Assembly: GCA_029379385.1 (NCBI GenBank) | Contig: CM055608.1 | Location: 20,334,350-20,398,349, forward strand | From: Quillaja saponaria | Taxonomy: Eukaryota; Streptophyta; Magnoliopsida; Fabales; Quillajaceae | Direction: 5' to 3' | DNA: 64,000 bases | Shown: piece by piece, positions 34,436-47,338 of the stretch | Position numbering within the stretch: position 1 is the stretch's first letter | Layout: each line of letters begins with the position of its first letter | Notes under the pieces: model-generated | What the model was told of the DNA's origin: nothing | The model's input: the letters and a program-made list of their open reading frames with translations, nothing else | Database searches by the model: none | Program-made: the position numbers and the translations under genes

Positions 34436-37400
34436 TATCACGCCCCTCACGAAGGCATGATTGGCTGGAGAATCGGATAACCCAACTTCCGTAACCCTGA
34501 TTTCAAAATAATGAAACAATATGACTCTTGACCTAACTAAAGAATGAAAGTAACTTTATAAAATAGAAGTTCATTGTACAAATTTATTTTTCTGAAACAA
34601 TTACTAATTTACTGAAAGTGTTAGCAAAGGTTCATGCCTCAAAGTACAAACACATAGGTACAACCAGCCATGGTAGGGCTCGCTCTCATCCCAGAACCAT
34701 CAATCTCCACTCTTACACTCCTTTCAATTTCGACCAGACCTCCTTCTCTTCCTTCTTACAGTAAACGCAATCCTTTCCTTCTTCTATTTTATTTAACATG
34801 GTATAAGAGCAGGTTTGAAATCCAAGCCCGATCTTGGTCCTATTTCCAAAAAAACCATAATCTTCTCTTTCTTTTATTTAGCAGCCACATGAAGAAAAAG
34901 AAGAAAAATAAAAAAGGGCTTTGCCGCCAGCTATCATTAAACCTAGTTGTTTCTTCCATTCACGCCTCATTCTAGCAGTGTCTCTCTATTATTGTTGCGT
35001 TTCATTCTAGCGTGTCTCTCTATTGTTGCGTTTCACTTCCAGCAATACGATTATTATTCATCGGGGTACTATTCATCGGTATGTCTACCTCTGAAAAAAT
35101 TGAAATCGCCAATTCACTTGAAGTTTCACCATTTAAAGACGGTTCATCCCCTTTTCTTTTCAAGCCTATTTAGGGTTTGATGGCTCAAAGAGTTTGACAG
35201 CTCAACAGTATCTTCATGAACTTCCCGTTGTGTCTCTTTCCAGCGGTGCTCCTTTTATTTTTCTAGAAAATCCCGTTGTTTGGTTTTTCAACGGTGCTCT
35301 TTTTATTTTTCCGAAAAATTCGGCTGTGTCTCTTTCCAGCCAACACGAGTACTATTCATGGGTACCAGTATGTTCATTAAACGGATTGAAGCTTCACTTA
35401 GATTGTTGTAAGTAAAGGGGAGTGTTGAGATTGGTAATTGGGTTTTATTTGTACAAGATTGAGCATTATAAGCTATATCTTGAGGGGAGAGTATTAGGAA
35501 TATAATATTATTATATTGTGTAGTCCTACACTGTTTAGATGTGATAGTCTATGTTTTATTATTTACTATAAATAAAGCTTATGGGTGTAGGCTTTGAGAA
35601 ATTAATCAAGGCCACAATCATTTCATTCTTCTATTTTATTTAACAGGTTCATAATTTCACCTAACAATAACATAAAGAAAGCAAGGAGCTTCGCCCTATT
35701 CACATCATACACAAAACAAATAACTAAATTCTTACATTATGTGAAATTAGACACCTCATTGTTCTAATGTGATTGCAAAATTTCATCATTGACTTCAAGT
35801 TCGAGATCCTGAAAAAATATCTTGCCCTACTCCGTTGGCAGGTCACCATCTCGGCGACACCATATACAGAATTCCTGTTATAAAAAAATTTCACAAAGGT
35901 AGGGTGAGTCCTACAAACTCTGTGAGTGCAAAATCGTATAGCATCATTCAACCCATGTATAGAATATATTATCAATTAATATCAACCCATCATATATTTA
36001 CAAATTACTAAGATTACACATATGAAAATACAAAAAAATAAAACTCAGCAAATACAGTTTAACTAATACACTGTAATGTATCAAATATAGTTTAATTAAT
36101 GCACTATATAATCCACGTAAAATAATCAAGGAAATCAAAGCATACAATCAAGCAAAGGGCCAACAGAGTAACTCAGCCCCGCACAACAATTCTCCCCCCT
36201 CACCCGCCAAGCCTTTACTCTCCCGCACAACAGGATAATTCTCGGTACACAATCCATCCCATCGGGGCTAAGCACTCATTTCTTTTAAAACAATTATCAG
36301 AATTAGAGTATCTCATGTCAAAATATCCTAGGTGCACCTGGATTTCAATTTCGGAAATAGAAATCATTTCTCAAAAAAATCTCAATTTGTTGCCCTTATC
36401 AACCACAAACAATTGCAAACAAGCTTAATTCGAATAACACATTATGACTTTGCACTTGTACATTTATTTAAATACACATAATAATCTAGCCCTTAAAGGC
36501 AGCAATTAACCACTTACCGGTTTACAAATCTTGTGCGTCACTTTATCTTCCTCTATGTCATCGATTTAGAGAAAGGGTCGGAACTGAAATTTATAATTCC
36601 AAATGATACTCAGTTCATAAACGTTATCGTTATAATTTTTTAATTACTAAGCTTATATATATTAACTTAAATAGGTTTCTTATAAAAGTTATCCATTAAG
36701 CCCTTACATGTTAATTAAAATGAATTGTACTTTAGGTGGTAAGGTTGTTAATGAAGAGAAATTTTAGATGTTTTGACAATGCATAGGGTAGAAAGAAACT
36801 ATTAGAACAGATAGAAAGCACTAGTGAGTTAGAGATGTTGAAACTATCCAAACTTGAGGTTTGGACAAATGTTCACTATAACTGTTATATCTTCCTCTAA
36901 GATATTCCAAATCCAGTTTTGTAAAATTTATTAAATACTAGAAACATGTAACTTTATAATGGTATATCATTTTTAATTTTTAGATTTATATATCAATACA
37001 GTTTATTCTTTGAAGTTGCATTTAATTCTGCAAAACCCAGGATTTTGACAATTCTGACCTTACCTTAATTAATTGAACGTAACTTTATCTAGAAAAAGGA
37101 AATCCAATTCCGTTTGCGGGATTATTAATAGAAAAGTATATCTATATTTATTATTAAGAAACTTTTTTTAAAATTAGTTTTGAACCTACTCTATTCCTTA
37201 CATGAACAAAAAATAGGGCACTGCACAAGTTCCTAGTTGTCAATATTGGACTTTTAAGGCTTATAAATAAAATTCATACTAGGGAATTAAATTATAAAAC
37301 TTTCCAATCTTTCTTATCAAGATATTAGAAACATTCCATATTCATAACTCTATTTCTATTTCAACCTTTAAAACCCTCTAAAGTCAATTATATTAAAAAA

Positions 37401-39224
37401 GGTTCACTAAAACTCCTGCACGACCTAGCCGCAATCTAACAGTTCTAACTAACAATATACTTGGAACCAAGCTACGAAATTTGGTATAAAACATTTCAAG
37501 ATCCTAAGGTACACTTCCTCTTTTAAACTCTTAATGTAATTCAGCCTTGAATAGACTCAAAATGCAAGATTTTTCTAACCCACAAAATATGGCCTGCATC
37601 CCTTCAACACCTCTTAACTCTCATTTTCCAACATTTTACTCACAACTCACCCTCCGTTATTTATATTAATTACTCACTTTCATTAAATCCTTAACCTACA
37701 ACATTAACGAACTATTCTTACTCTTTGTTCTTAGGTATTATATTCAAATTCAATTTATGTCTAACCACCAAGATTCAATCTACTAAGTTCAATTTAGATT
37801 TCATTCATTGTATTGTCATTAATTTCTTTGAGGCTTTTTAACAAACACCTTAAAGCCATTCATTTCATTACTTGAGTAAGCATGTATACATGTATTTATA
37901 CCTATTCCAAGAAACCAACACAACTTTCTCCATTTATATTATTTACACTCTAAATATTGAATTCAACTAAACCAATTACTTAAAGCTAATCCACAACTTA
38001 AACTATCCCCTTTCATCGTTATTCAAGTTGCTTTACAATTTAATACTCATGATTCTATGGATGGTAACAGGTATAACATTCATGATTAACCAAATTGAGT
38101 AAAGTAGCAGTTGGCTGCCACTTCCACCCCACTAACGTTTGAACCAAAACAATAGCATAACACTATTCTAAGGGGGGTTTGGCAAGGCATGTCATATGGC
38201 CAAACAAAGGGCTGCACACCTACACAATTGGCCAAAGGATGAGATTAATTCCACAATTACAAGGCATGTCCACGGCTAGATTAATGACATCCATGAGAAT
38301 AAAGTATACAGCAAGAAAAAAAAGAGAATTTGATGCCATTTGAAAAAAGAAATCAAGCAAAAGAGTTAACAAGGAATTACCACAGGCTGCTACTTAACTG
38401 TCTTGGATAAGAGGAACCTAATTTATTGCCTTAAGGAAGTAGCTTACTCAATTCTAGCATGGTCATGTCACTAAAGAGAGAAGTTACTGCCAAGCAACGT
38501 CTAAATAGAGCTTCTGCACATCCTTTTGCTGTTCACACACCCTCTAAAAAGCTATAGATATGCAGAAGCAAGATGTATAAGCAAGGAAGAGGAGTAGATC
38601 TTGCTGCCAACTCAAGGAAAACGATCACAAGGCAGAGGGAAAACAAGGCTCGGTCTTGCAACACAAACTTCACAACCATGTAGCTGTATAAGCTGAAAAT
38701 GTAACTGGAACAAGGCAACTTGACGACCAAAAAAAGAAGAATGATCGGCTATCAAAGAGGAGTTATGGACTCAACTGGAAGAGGGAATTCCGAAAGAAAA
38801 ACAGGGGAGAAGGAGCTAGAAGAGTCATGAGAGAAGAAGGAAAAAAAAAAGTTTAAAAAGCCAGAGTCTACTGTCCGCCAAGAGGAAAAGAGAAAATTTT
38901 AAAAGGTAAAGTGGTCAAAGTCAATTGATTAAGAAAAATTGGTGGTTGATATTAATCCTTAGTATTTATATGTATGTATATGTATATATATGTATTCTTG
39001 TATTTACTTACTCTAATTTAATTTATTTATCGAATTAATCTATTGACTTTATTTTACTTGATTCAAAAATTTTATTTACTTCTCAACAACAAATTTAACC
39101 AAAATTTTAAATATACCCTAATATACTGGGGTATAACATATTTAATTTTATTGCTATTTAATTAATTCGTTTACATATTTATTATTATTATTTTTTAAAT
39201 TATACACTATGTCGAGTTATAACA
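34436..39224 (+). mobile_element. Large LTR-like insertion, probably a solo LTR, nested in the gypsy LTR
   Basis: The insertion begins TATCACGCCCCTC (probably once TGTCACGCCCC) and ends GAGTTATAACA. It is flanked by the 5-bp duplication TAACT at 34431-34435 and 39225-39229. No coding domain was found, and no second copy of the terminal sequence lies within it, so one long LTR (about 3.9 kb without the nested fragment) is the simplest reading. The internal phrase GTAGGGTGAGTCCTACAAAC near 35900 resembles plant gypsy LTR sequence. A degraded element with unrecognised LTRs is the alternative. Confidence 0.7.
34769..35646 (+). mobile_element. Copia-type short non-coding LTR element fragment
   Basis: At the left, CTTCTATTTTATTTAACA is followed at 34799-34810 by TGGTATAAGAGC, a Met-tRNA primer site with one change. 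At the right, 35490-35646 ends with the same CTTCTATTTTATTTAACA and is preceded by the polypurine tract TTGAGGGGAGAG. So this is a 5' LTR stub of about 30 bp, an internal region of about 680 bp and a 3' LTR of about 157 bp starting TATTAGGAATATAAT. No retroelement protein is encoded. The missing 5' LTR part suggests a deletion at or after insertion. Confidence 0.75.
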
Positions 39225-39967
39225 TAACTTTAGTCTTATTTATAAAAGAAAAACTAGCCATTAACCCACTAGGCCTATTTGTCACTTTCTCCCTTAACTT
39301 TCTAACAAAGCATCCACTAATATAGGAGCATAGCTAAGCTAACAACAGAAGTGGGTTACAGCCCCTGTTAGCTAACCTGCCCAGATTTTTAACAATTAAT
39401 TTTTGCCTTAACTAGTCCAAATAATGATTTTTTGATGCTCGATATCTCCATAATCCCTTAGAAATAGGGTTTGTCATTGACAATGATCTAAATGAACCAA
39501 ACTACCTTTGACTTAGTCCAACTCGGGAGATCTAATAGCTCTATTCTGCTGACTGTCCTAATTTTGTTTTTAAAGTCCATGAGCCCAGTAAATGTCCAAG
39601 CTTGTTGAGAGACCATTTCTAAACCAATTTAAATAGGTCTTATCCTTATCCTCTCTTTTGAACCATTCCCAACAGCTTTATCATTTTAACTGAGATCTTA
39701 ACCAAAAATCCTTATTTCAAAGGGATTTGAAACCATGCCATTATCATTCATTATTTTTGAATAAAAATACTAGATATGGCTTGATTTTTAATAACTAAGT
39801 TGCCTACTAAATAGGTCTTAACCCAATTGATATAATTTGAAACAAGTCCAAATTTAGTTAGCCGACCCAGTCCGTTAGCTTATTAGCGCTCAACTGATCA
39901 AAAATCATCAAACAAGCCTAAATGAATTCGGCCCATACCTTGCATATTTTTTGGTGTTAACAGAATG

Positions 39968-40484
39968 ATTGGACAAATTTTCTCAGTTATTGTATTCAAA
40001 CAAAAAATTTTTTAAAAATGATGATATTTTGATGAATTTAAAATGAATGAATATCAAAATTTTAAAATTCAAATATGGTCGTTATCCAAACAAAGTATGG
40101 GATTACACAACAAGAGCTTTAATACCATCAAAAGAGAGAAAAAATGTCTATATACATGCAGCACGGTTTATTATATTTGAAAACCTCAAAGAAAGAGAAC
40201 AGATGGTGCATGGTACAAATAAAGTTCTTTTAAAAATACAATTGATCGTAAAATATTTATATGATGATATTAAGAACGACAATTTACAAACAAAATAGAT
40301 ATAACTTTTATTTTGCGATAAACATACACATACGTTAACTAACAAATTATGGGTCACAATCTTAAAATGTAGATGGGTAAGCCCAATCTCATTATGAAAC
40401 AGAGACTGACTAACAAAAATGTATGGGCTATAAAATAATCCGTACAACAGAGAATGTACTATTAAATATTGTTCACTTACATGT
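39968..40484. other. Gene-free stretch
   Basis: A plus-strand frame of 83 codons at 40047-40298 has no known domain. Nothing else was recognised. Confidence 0.5.
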
Positions 40485-41012
40485 AAAGCTGGACATGAAC
40501 CGATTTTGAACCTGTTTGACTAAGCTCGATTGAGCTCGAGAAATATTTTGCTCATTTGAGCTCGGCTCGTATTTGATAAAAAAAAAAAGAAAAAGGACTT
40601 AAGTTCGAGATTGACTTGAGCTCAGCTTGTGACTGTTCTAGCTTGGCTCGGCTTGAACTCGTGAGACTATTCTTAAATAAAATGTTTTTTTCCCTACTTA
40701 AATCAATGTCCTATTCCTGTTTTAGTAACATTAACTATATAAATCATTCAAATAATATAAAACAAGCAAACTTGAAATACATGTAATTCTAACTAAAATA
40801 ATTAGTAAAAATGTAAAATGTTTATATAAAGTAATTAGTAAAAATGTAAAATGTTTATGTACCGAGTTTATTCGAACTACTGGCAAGGTTCTCGATCCTA
40901 TGCCCAAAAGGTCGATCTTCTAATCGAGTCCCAAAAACTAGTTTATTCAAATGAGCCAAACCGAGCCTAGCTTTATCGAGTCGAGCCTAGGCTCGGCTCG
41001 TGAGCTAGCCTT
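40485..41012. mobile_element. Degenerate non-autonomous hAT-like element
   Basis: The left end reads TAAAGCTGGACATGAACCGA and the right end, on the minus strand, TAAGGCTAGCTCACGAGCCG. These resemble each other and the ends of the hAT element at 26225. Both flanks are full of GAGCTCG and GGCTCG motifs. No transposase is present. An 8-bp duplication could not be confirmed, so the exact ends are provisional. Confidence 0.55.
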
Positions 41013-41559
41013 ACTATTTACACACCATTTATAATATAAATAATACAACTTTTAAGTACATATGTAATGGTGCTACTAACTCGTTTCCCTTTTATAATTT
41101 TGTTAACTCAAGTTTTTCAATAATGTAAAACACAAAAAATAAATCCAAAGTGATAATATTATATTCAAGGCTTATATATTATTTTAATCATTCAAAACTG
41201 TCTCAATTTCAATTCAATATTCTAGTAATTTTTTTGCACTTTTACCCTCTAAAATCTGAAAATTCTCAATTATTTTCATCCTCACGTTCCTTTTCTTTTT
41301 TTAATACAAAATGATATTAAATGATCAAAGAAGCTTGCTATGTCATAATAAGAAAGTAAAGATGTCACAATTTTTATGTCAAATATATTCTTTTGTTGAA
41401 TATATTATTGTGAGTATTTTTTCTAATTCTCTTCATTATGTTAAAAACATATAATTTCTACACGTCAAAATTAAAAAAATTGGTGAAATTTTTTTTTGGT
41501 AGACTCTACAAAAATTTCAAAGCCAAGAAATAGAACATTTCTCAATCCAATCATTATGT
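41013..41559. other. Gene-free AT-rich stretch
   Basis: I see no gene or bounded element here. Confidence 0.5.
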
Positions 41560-41755
41560 CCCATCCTATCCTCATTCCCCAAAGGTGACACATTTGCATT
41601 GCGTGGCCGCATATACGCTACATCCTATCCTCATTCTCATTCCCCAAAGGTGACACATTTGCATTGCGTGGCCGCATATACGCTACATCCTATCCTCATT
41701 CTCATTCCCCAAAGGTGACACCGCATATATGCCACATCCTAGCCTCATTCCCCAA
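41560..41755. repeat. Tandem repeat, 65-bp unit, about 2.7 copies
   Basis: The block CCCCAAAGGTGACAC recurs with AAAGG at 41581, 41646 and 41711, an exact 65-bp period. Units 1 and 2 share GCATTGCGTGGCCGCATATA without change; unit 3 lacks about 16 bp of the middle. The near-identity of units 1 and 2 points to a recent duplication. Confidence 0.9.
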
Positions 41756-44700
41756 GGTGAAAGGACAACATAACCTCCAAAAATCATTGACCCAAGTAAA
41801 CGTTCACTGTCTTCTCCTTAAAGGACATAAATAACTTCCAGGATATGATGTTCTATCTTCGGGCGTGGTTTCATTTTAGTCTTAAAAAACAATTACTGTT
41901 TTCTAAACCAATATTTAAGAGAAGAGTCTTTGAAAAATCAGAGAAAGTCAGGGTACCCTCAAATTAAAAAAAAAAAATATTAATATTAATATTATAATTT
42001 AAAATTTATTTTTAATTTTTAATTTTCTCTTATTTAATATTTCCGATCTTTCTAAAATAAAAATTAAATAATATTTTTATTTGTTATATTAGTAAGACTA
42101 ATAGGTTAAAATTTAAAATTCAATAAACAATAGCATTCTTATAAAAAATTAAGTTAAGATTTATATTTTCTCCACCTTACAATTTGTACCAGCAGTCACC
42201 AAAAAAAATTATGAATGAAGCTCTTTACACATTAGAGAGAGGCCATTGTTCAGGTTTAAAGGAGAAAAAAAAATTTTTGCTTACAAAATAAGTAAAACTT
42301 TATTTTATAGATTATGTTATTAAACTCAAAATAAATAAACATTTAATATAATTTGATTTTCTTTTAATTTCAAATTTTACTTTGAGGATAATTATTGAGT
42401 GTTTAACAGTGATATAGAAAAAATTTATTTTTTTTGCCTTGATTATCAAAATTTAAGAATTGAATTAGTAACAAGTAAGTATATTCTATATTTTAATTTT
42501 TAAATATATTCTATTTATTTAGGTTTTGTTACTAATTTAACCTAAATAACTATGAAAAAAATATTAATATTAATTTGCTAAATTGAAAGAGCGTCGCTCA
42601 CAATTTTAGATTTTATTTAACCAACTTAAGATATATTTAAAAGATATTTATTTTTAACTTTTAATTTTTATTACTTATAAATTTTATTATGTCTTATAAA
42701 CTATTAATTTTTTTATAATTTTTTATAATATTAAATATATTTATAAAAAATTTTCGTTAATCACTTTAACAATAAATATCTCACTTTGTCAGTCCCAATA
42801 TTGCACAACGTCCGTATATAATGAGACATCTCAACAATAGTGGCATGCAGCAAATATATATTTATGGGAATCATAAAAAAATAATCTATATTTGGTTTCA
42901 TTGATACTTAATTAGACTAATGGTCTAATTAGTTAGAGAATAGATAGGTTGCGACACTAGCACCTTATATTTGTAGCATGGGAATTAGGAGGGGTTCCTC
43001 ATTTTAATTGTTTTTAGTTAGTTTGACAATGACGAGTTCGTCACCATGTTGATAGGAATGTCCCCACTAGTAGACACGTGCTTTGATTTTTGTACAATGG
43101 TGAAGGTAACGTAGCGATTATAATAATAGAAGAAGAAAGCAATGCAATCGTTTTATTAATTAGTTTGGTTACTATATATATATATATTTATATATATATA
43201 TATTTATATCCAACCATGGGTGTGTCTAGCTTACTCCGACTCGATCATGGAAAGGGAGGAAGGGTGCTAAGAGTGTGTTTGGTAAGAGGGTTAAATAATT
43301 TATGAAGATATTTTCATAGAACTTGTATTAAGTATAAATATATTAAGGTTAATTGTGTTTGATATTAATAATAAAAAAATATTAAGCTTTAATATGTTAA
43401 GGATTAATCATAGTACAAAAATAAAGAATACCAAAAAAACAAAATTCTTTATTATTATTTTATACAATTTAATCTTGTAATAATGAAACAAAAATATTAT
43501 GTCAAATCATGCAATTTGAATATTTAAAAAAAAAAAAAAACCAATGGAACCTAATTTTACAATCAATTAAATTATAATAGAATATATATGTATATAATAG
43601 CATGCGTCGGTTCACTATTAATTTATTTTATTAGTTAATAAAAATTATTTCTACAGATGGAGAGAATGAGAGAAAATAGAAAAAATTGACTTATTTTACA
43701 AAAAGAATAGTGGATAGTTTCTTTTTTTTTCTTTTTTTTTTTTAAAAATTAAATTTTATATTATAAAAATACATTAACAATCCTTAATATATTAAAAATA
43801 ATGGCCATTATTTGAAATTTTATGGAAAACAAAAAAAGATAAAAAAAGGGAGGATTAGTTTTCTCCCTTTTATAATAACTAGTTGACTACATGTTACCTT
43901 AATTTGATTTTCTTTTAATTAATTCTATTTGATAAAAAATATTTATATATTAAAGATGTGGGAGAGAGTAGGAGAGGGGAAAAGTGAAGAGATTATTGTT
44001 TAGTATTTATCAAGTAATGAGATGAATTTTATTAATTGAATTTATTTTTTAAATAAATTAAATAGGTGTATATTATATAGTAAGAGAAAAGAAATTTTTC
44101 TTTTTATAGTAATATAGATATATATATATATATAATTTTTCTTTTGAACTGTTTTTAACTAACAGCAAGAAAAATCAACCCATAGGTCAAAAAGGACAAA
44201 CCCCAACGTAGACATAACCAAAAGAAACTTTAATAAACCGAGGCATGCAAATTATTTTCGAACACCCATTCTTTGATGCTCTATTCCTAGTGTTAGTTAA
44301 ATAGGAAAACTTTAGGAAGGAGATGAGGGGTGAATAGTTATTTGGTTTACAAAAATTATTGAATTAAATGTGTACTTGTTAAAATAGTTTGCTTTCACAA
44401 CTGTGTATTTAATGGACAATTAAAATAAACTGGAAGCAAAGAGAGAGATACATAAATTTTTCTAGTGGTTCAATTCACTAGATAACACTGACTAGTACAT
44501 TCCTCAAGATTTCACTTGAATATTCCACTACCATCAAAATTTTTACACTAAAGATACGTCCCCCTTTACAACAAGTGGATTTCAGGAATTAGTGAATCTC
44601 CTCCAATTTATCATCAGCACGATTTGCCACTTTTCGCTAAGCTACCTAACTTGCCTTTTCACTCAAGGAAGAACAATTTCAACAAATAAATATATACTCA

Positions 44701-46087
44701 ATCACAAATACTAAGAGTTTTGGATGAGATCTACAGAGATCTTTAATATATAAAAGTTTAAGCTCTTTTCTAAGAAATGTCTTAACTTAGTATGAAAAAA
44801 TAGTTTAAGTATGAAAATTAGGCTCTGTGAATTCTCAAGTTTACACGTAGAATGCTTGTCTTCTTAAACTCTTGTTTTTCCTTTTTCAAGAGTCGTCTTG
44901 CTTAAGATGTCTATTCAAGCTTTATAGACTTGATCCAACATTGTAACCATTTCTCAGTAGAAAAAATCAGTGGAAAGATTTTATCTTTAAGAGAAAACCT
45001 TGGGCAACACCTTTGTGGGTGATTCAAAAAGTATTTGCCCATTTTGATCCAACTTGGACTATTGTGTGTTTTTTGGATCTGTGCACTACTAGCTTTTGTG
45101 TCAGATTTGACTATCTTCAAATTCAAGAGAAGACACAACATCTTTTTGAATATGATCAGCTAATGATGAGTTTGATAAGTTTTTTGACGAAATACTTGAG
45201 GTTTAACATATACAAGATGTTTAGTTGATTTTGGAACAATTGTTGTCATTTAATTAAAAGGTGAGTTTTGGTGACTTACAACTATTGATAGGGTTCGAAT
45301 AACTAAATAGTGAGAGCTTCAACAAATGTCTATATGATAAAATGGTGTGTTTCATTCTTCATCTCTACGTTCCGTAGCTCTTCATTATAATGTTTAGGGT
45401 TTGATGTTTCAGTGGAATGCTTCTTCAACAGATCAACTTCTATAGATAGCTTCTCAGTGGATCAGTTTTAGCAGATGATTAATCTTGCAGCTAAGTGACT
45501 TTCTACTGTATGAGTGAGCCACTAAATCGTTCCTTTGCTGAGTTTGATTTTTTGCATTCAGCCGTTGATTTCCACCATATGCATAAGAAAAAATATAAAC
45601 TAAATTAGAGGTTTTTTTTTAATGAATTGTAAGTTATTTTGTTATAATCAAAATTATAAGTTTTAGGATAATGCTAAATTGATAATCAAATTTGAGTCAA
45701 CAGTCTTCCCATATTTTATGGTTACAAAATAATGAAATATTGAGTGAAAAAGATTAATCCATTGTGGGTTTTAAATGAGAGAACTAACTTCCTTCGAATT
45801 TCACTCCCTTGAATTTGTGCATATTTTTTCTCTCTCTTTTTGTTATAAAAAAATATTATTGTTTTTAAACCAAATAATATAAGCATGTTTAGTACAGATG
45901 CATGAGAAATGAAATGTGGGAAAATAGGAAAGTATCACGAAGGTGTAGGATTCCAAGGGTGCCACAATTTTATACCAAACCAAATAAATATAGACAATGC
46001 AAATTATATCTAAAACACTCCTTTTAAATTAAATTGCCTACCTAAACTAATTTAGAATTTTTTACAATTTGGACTAATTCTAGACTT
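41756..46087. other. Gene-free stretch
   Basis: No gene was recognised in 4.3 kb. (TA)n runs lie at about 43174-43205 and 44117-44134. The part from about 44280 to 45550 is less AT-rich and looks like the non-coding portion of an old retroelement, but no LTR pair, primer site or domain was found. Confidence 0.5.
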
Positions 46088-46096
46088 TTGATTTAA

Positions 46097-46968
46097 GGGT
46101 GGCCTTATTATCACAGCCAAAATTTTTATGGTCATAGCCTAATAAATATTTATATTAATTACCATTCACGAAAATAAAAGTTGGAAACTAATACAATGAA
46201 CTAATAGTTGTAATTTAACTGTTACTCTCTCTCTCTCTTATTTACTATCATCATTTGTCTCTCAACAAAACTCTATTCATTAACGATCTTCCTCTTCATC
46301 TAGTATGGTATGCTTTTTCTGACGAACTCTATAGGAGGAGGACATATTGTCTTGTTTTTCCTAATAATTTTCATGACCAAAAGTTCATAAACATCTGATT
46401 AATTGTGAGAAAATGGAATTCTATTTATTTAATTGATCAATTGATTAACTGCATTAGAAAAAAAATGAAAAAAAAAATAATTTGCACCTTGAACTAGATC
46501 CATACACAAAATATAATCTTAGTTTTATCGAACCCAACAAAAAATGTTGGATCCATGATCCATCTAGAAAAAAAAATAAAAAAATATTCTCGCTCTATCT
46601 TGATATACGATTAGGTGGCTAATAGATCAACTCAAATCTCGTCTCATTTGGAATTAGAGATAATGGAAAAGAGATGCAAAATTGGTAAATCTTAAAGGTA
46701 ACCCACAATATGAAGAAATAAAGTGTGTTCTTTGCTCAAACAGAATGAGAATGAGCATTAGATCACAATATGGAGGCTGGTAAGAAGGGATGGGGGAAGA
46801 GGGAGAAAAAGAACAATAAATAGTTGTTCTTATGCTGATATTAACACTTTAAATAATAAATCTTAAAAAATATTAAAAACTAATTGAAGGTAATATTGTT
46901 TATTTAAATAATTAAGCATTTAATAGGTTGTGGCCATAAAAATTTTAGCTGTGGCAATAAAGGAACCC
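46097..46968. mobile_element. Non-autonomous Mutator-like (MULE) element, 872 bp
   Basis: Long inverted ends: the left reads GGGTGGCCTTATTATCACAG then CCAAAATTTTTATGG, and the minus strand of the right reads GGGTTCCTTTATTGCCACAG then CTAAAATTTTTATGG. Similarity continues for roughly 50-60 bp. The flanks TTGATTTAA (46088-46096) and TTGATTAAT (46969-46977) are a 9-bp duplication with two mismatches, the Mutator size. The interior codes for nothing recognisable and is AT-rich, with a CT run near 46226-46238. Confidence 0.75.
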
Positions 46969-46977
46969 TTGATTAAT

Positions 46978-47338
46978 TATATGTAGTGCCAACAGTCAAC
47001 AATTCAATTCAAAAGGTCTAACAATTAAAATTGGTTCAACAAATTATGACTAATGCAAACAAATTGCAAAATCAACAATTTTGAATTCATATTAATGCTC
47101 AATTGGATTTAAATTCAAAAAACCAAATTGTGTTAATTTTAATTCAATATTATGTGAATAATAATATTAAGAAATTGCTGAAAATTAGGTAAAAAATGGT
47201 TCTTGCATCGCCAACCGAAAATACCCAAAAGGGCATCGGCGTAGGCAAGAATGACTTACTGTCTGGGGGCTTGCTAGCCTTGATAGGTGTGTCGAAGTAA
47301 CTTGCATTCATGCACGTTATGGTCTTGCACACTGCACT
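46978..47338. other. Gene-free stretch
   Basis: I see nothing here beyond AT-rich sequence. The open frames on the minus strand near 47150-47419 have no known domain. Confidence 0.5.

Larger units (their letters stand above)
23756..39962 (-). mobile_element. Ty3/gypsy LTR retrotransposon with nested insertions
   Basis: Related LTRs lie at 23756-24739 and 34106-39962 (the latter interrupted), both starting TGTTTG and ending TTTTTTGGTGTTAACA or TTTTTTGGTGTTACCA. The 5-bp duplication GAATG flanks the whole element at 23751-23755 and 39963-39967. Gag, protease and RT relics read on the minus strand in that order, so the right LTR is the 5' one. Once the hAT element and the insertion in the 5' LTR are removed, about 7 kb remains. 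RNase H and integrase are missing: about 250 bp after the RT domain ends the sequence reaches the polypurine tract (AAGGGGGCAAAGTGG on the minus strand) and the 3' LTR. The RT type looks Tat-like. Confidence 0.93.
34106..39962 (-). repeat. 5' LTR of the gypsy element, split by a 4.8-kb insertion
   Basis: 34106-34435 matches 23756-24053 and 39225-39962 matches 24049-24739. The break falls at the same point of the left LTR (TTAATAACTTTAGTC), so the left LTR is the empty-site reference. Without the insertion it is about 1.06 kb, slightly longer than the other LTR because of small indels. Confidence 0.9.

Noticed and set aside
43090..43305. 71-codon plus-strand open frame
   Set aside because: It runs through a (TA)n microsatellite and has no recognisable domain.
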